Shown here one piece after another: positions 62,732-64,000 of a stretch of 64,000 nucleotides of DNA (position 1 is the stretch's first letter; each line of letters begins with the position of its first letter). The position numbers were made by a program, and so were the translations under genes. Source of the stretch: Acidobacteriota bacterium (GTDB lineage Bacteria > Acidobacteriota > UBA6911). The stretch is taken from assembly GCA_016929335.1 (NCBI GenBank), contig JAFGIY010000258.1, positions 1-64,000 of the forward strand. The letters run 5' to 3'. The notes below the pieces were generated by a model that ran no database searches, was not told where the DNA came from, and saw only the letters and a list, made by a program, of their open reading frames with translations.

Positions 62732-63608
62732 ATACCAGTGCCATCGCAAAGAATGCAATCGAATCCGCTCTGAATTCAGCATATTCCTGAATCGGCGCCG
62801 TCCGCCCCAATACGAGGGCCATGCTTTTTGCAGCGATTCCTGTCTGCAAATGCATTTTGAAGAAGAATTAAGGGAGAAGTGGCGCCGGCTGCAGAAAGAC
62901 AGCGATCCGAAGATCCCGAGGCCGAAACTGGGAACGATACTGATGCAGACGGCTTTTATTACAAGGGATCAGCTCGACGAGGCAATCAAACTCCAGAACC
63001 AGACACGGGAAGGCCGTATCGGAGAATGGCTGCAGCGGCTCGGATTTGTTGAAGAACATCAGATTACGGAGGCTCTTGCACAACAGTATGGCCTCCCGTT
63101 GATCAATCTCCACAATTCCGATGCCAATGCGGATGCGGTCCGGATGATACCCGGCAAGGTGGCGAAATGCTCTGGCCTCGTTCCGGTAGGTTTTGATGAC
63201 AGTCAAACAGCGCTGCAGATAGCCGTAACGGCTCCGGTCAATTTTCACTCGCAGGAGGCCATCCGGCGAATGGTCCGAAAGGGAATTGTTGCTTATATCG
63301 GAGACGAATCGGCCATAGATAAGCTGCTTCGAAAACTGTATGAGCCGGAAGATCTCGATCTCTCCAATGTTCCGACGTTCCGCTCTCTTGAAGATCTGAC
63401 TGAACTGGGCAACGAAATGATTGCATCGGCAATCAACAATCGGGCTCAGGACATCCGCGCGGAACTGGTGCAGGACTTCTTCTGGATGCGACTCGACTAC
63501 CCGACACAATCGCATCACCACTTCTTCCGCTATCTGCCGACACCCGTGCAAGTGCGGGATCTGGTGGAGGAAAAAGAAAGAACGGTGAGATATGGCGTCG
63601 GAAGCTAA
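62724..63608 (+). CDS. Cys-rich N-terminus plus MshEN (GspE N-terminal) domain protein
   Basis: A 294-residue protein without an ATPase domain. Residues 1-45 carry four Cys and a His (CHRKEC, FCSDSCLQMH), a likely zinc site. Residues 65-210 are a GspE_N/MshEN domain: KLGTILMQTAFITRDQLDEA, QRLGFVEEHQITEALAQQYG, LIPV-like LVPVGFDD and FHSQEAIRRMV. In MshE such domains bind c-di-GMP. The last 80 residues are unassigned. ATG 62724 with GGGGA is chosen. With the GGDEF and HDOD genes nearby it may be a c-di-GMP-responsive flagellar regulator; this is inference. Confidence 0.7.
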   Translation: MPKYQCHRKECNRIRSEFSIFLNRRRPPQYEGHAFCSDSCLQMHFEEELREKWRRLQKDSDPKIPRPKLGTILMQTAFITRDQLDEAIKLQNQTREGRIGEWLQRLGFVEEHQITEALAQQYGLPLINLHNSDANADAVRMIPGKVAKCSGLVPVGFDDSQTALQIAVTAPVNFHSQEAIRRMVRKGIVAYIGDESAIDKLLRKLYEPEDLDLSNVPTFRSLEDLTELGNEMIASAINNRAQDIRAELVQDFFWMRLDYPTQSHHHFFRYLPTPVQVRDLVEEKERTVRYGVGS

Positions 63609-63728
63609 GACGACTTTTTTGCCTATCCAGGTGGGCAAATATTTCCGGCAAGTGCGGAAATTGCACCCGTCAAAGGAATCCCGGAGGCTTAAATGCAGGG
63701 AAAGCAGCCGTTGATGGAAAAATTATTC

Positions 63729-63744
63729 TGGCATGAAAGTTGCT
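63729..63744 (+). promoter_or_regulatory. sigma-54 promoter before the terminal rod gene
   Basis: TGGCAT-GAAAG-TTGCT has GG and GC ten bases apart and lies 56 bp before the ATG at 63800. It implies another sigma-54 transcript continuing out of the window (flgF-flgG type genes). Confidence 0.8.
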
Positions 63745-63799
63745 GCTTAAATTTTTGCGATAACGGTCTGGAATGTAATTCGGGCCGGGGGAACTGATA

Positions 63800-64000
63800 A
63801 TGGACAGCGGAATCTATACGGCATATTCGGGATTACGGGCTCAGTCGGATGCGCTTGAGGTCCTGGCAAACAATCTGGCCAACATCAATACAACTGCATT
63901 CAAAGAGCAGAAGGCGTTCTATACATACCTGAATCAATCTGCCAACAGCTCTCAGCCACAGAATGATTTCAACGCCACCATCAATCAGATGGTGCAGACA
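63800..64000 (+). CDS. flagellar rod protein, FlgF/FlgG family (partial)
   Basis: The first 67 codons of a rod/hook-type protein; the window ends inside the gene. The N-terminus has MDSGIYTAYSGLRAQSDALE and VLANNLANINTTAFKEQKAF, the standard flg_bb_rod motif. The wording fits FlgF better than FlgG, but the two cannot be separated without the C-terminus. GGGGGAA precedes the ATG. Confidence 0.85.
   Translation, partial: MDSGIYTAYSGLRAQSDALEVLANNLANINTTAFKEQKAFYTYLNQSANSSQPQNDFNATINQMVQT

Noticed and set aside
1-64000. CRISPR arrays, tRNA or rRNA genes, insertion sequences, prophage genes
   Set aside because: No repeat-spacer pattern, cloverleaf-like segment, transposase or phage protein was recognised while reading the window.

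Overview
The window comes from a diderm, flagellated, type IV pilus-bearing bacterium. It encodes a PilMNOPQ secretin pathway, a lipoprotein FKBP and an exported multihaem cytochrome, together with a sigma-54-controlled flagellar regulon. Gene order (yceD-rpmF-plsX; rplM-rpsI-rpsB-tsf-pyrH-frr-efp; accB-accC; pilMNOPQ) is that of a deep-branching Gram-negative lineage. The EF-P tip (PGNWRG) resembles what I recall of Acidobacteriota and related phyla. That placement is a guess; no rRNA gene is present to test it. Nearly all of the sequence is chromosomal core. I saw no insertion sequence, prophage, CRISPR array, tRNA or rRNA. Layout: 1-3.7 kb holds minus-strand accessory genes (MFS carrier, a metallophosphatase/tetrahaem cytochrome, an FKBP lipoprotein). 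3.7-4.5 kb is a decayed stretch with a glycosidase remnant and REP-like palindromes. 4.5-9.6 kb carries a TPR protein, yceD-rpmF-plsX, acpP and etfBA. 9.7-15.0 kb carries an HD/7TM phosphodiesterase, ybeY, a CorC-like CBS protein and ribD, meeting thiE-accC-accB head-on (14.9-17.4 kb). 17.7-23.0 kb is the pilMNOPQ operon on the minus strand. 23.7-28.4 kb is a translation block from rplM to efp. 28.5-31.9 kb has speA converging on argH. 32.1-37.4 kb has two NtrC-type activators, a receiver-only regulator and a PAS histidine kinase. 37.6-64.0 kb is a large flagellar cluster: flgBC-fliEFGHIJK, flgDE, a diguanylate cyclase, fliL-fliN-fliOPQR-flhBA-flhFG-fliA-fliM-fliN, then HDOD, DUF6115-like and MshEN-domain genes, and the start of flgF/G. 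Regulation: six GG-N10-GC elements of sigma-54 type lie upstream of the kinase/regulator pair, flgB, flgD, fliL, flhA and the terminal rod gene. With the adjacent kinase and NtrC-type activators this looks like a Vibrio/Pseudomonas-style flagellar hierarchy, with FliA for late genes. The most notable find is at 1659-3029. A signal peptide with a strong Shine-Dalgarno is joined in frame, across one TGA, to the metallophosphatase/tetrahaem cytochrome. The TGA sits where I recall a conserved Cys (EPCG-C) in this family. A 7-bp hairpin with a GGA apical loop begins 14 nt downstream, as expected of a bacterial SECIS. I read it as a selenoprotein of a family I do not recall being described as one.
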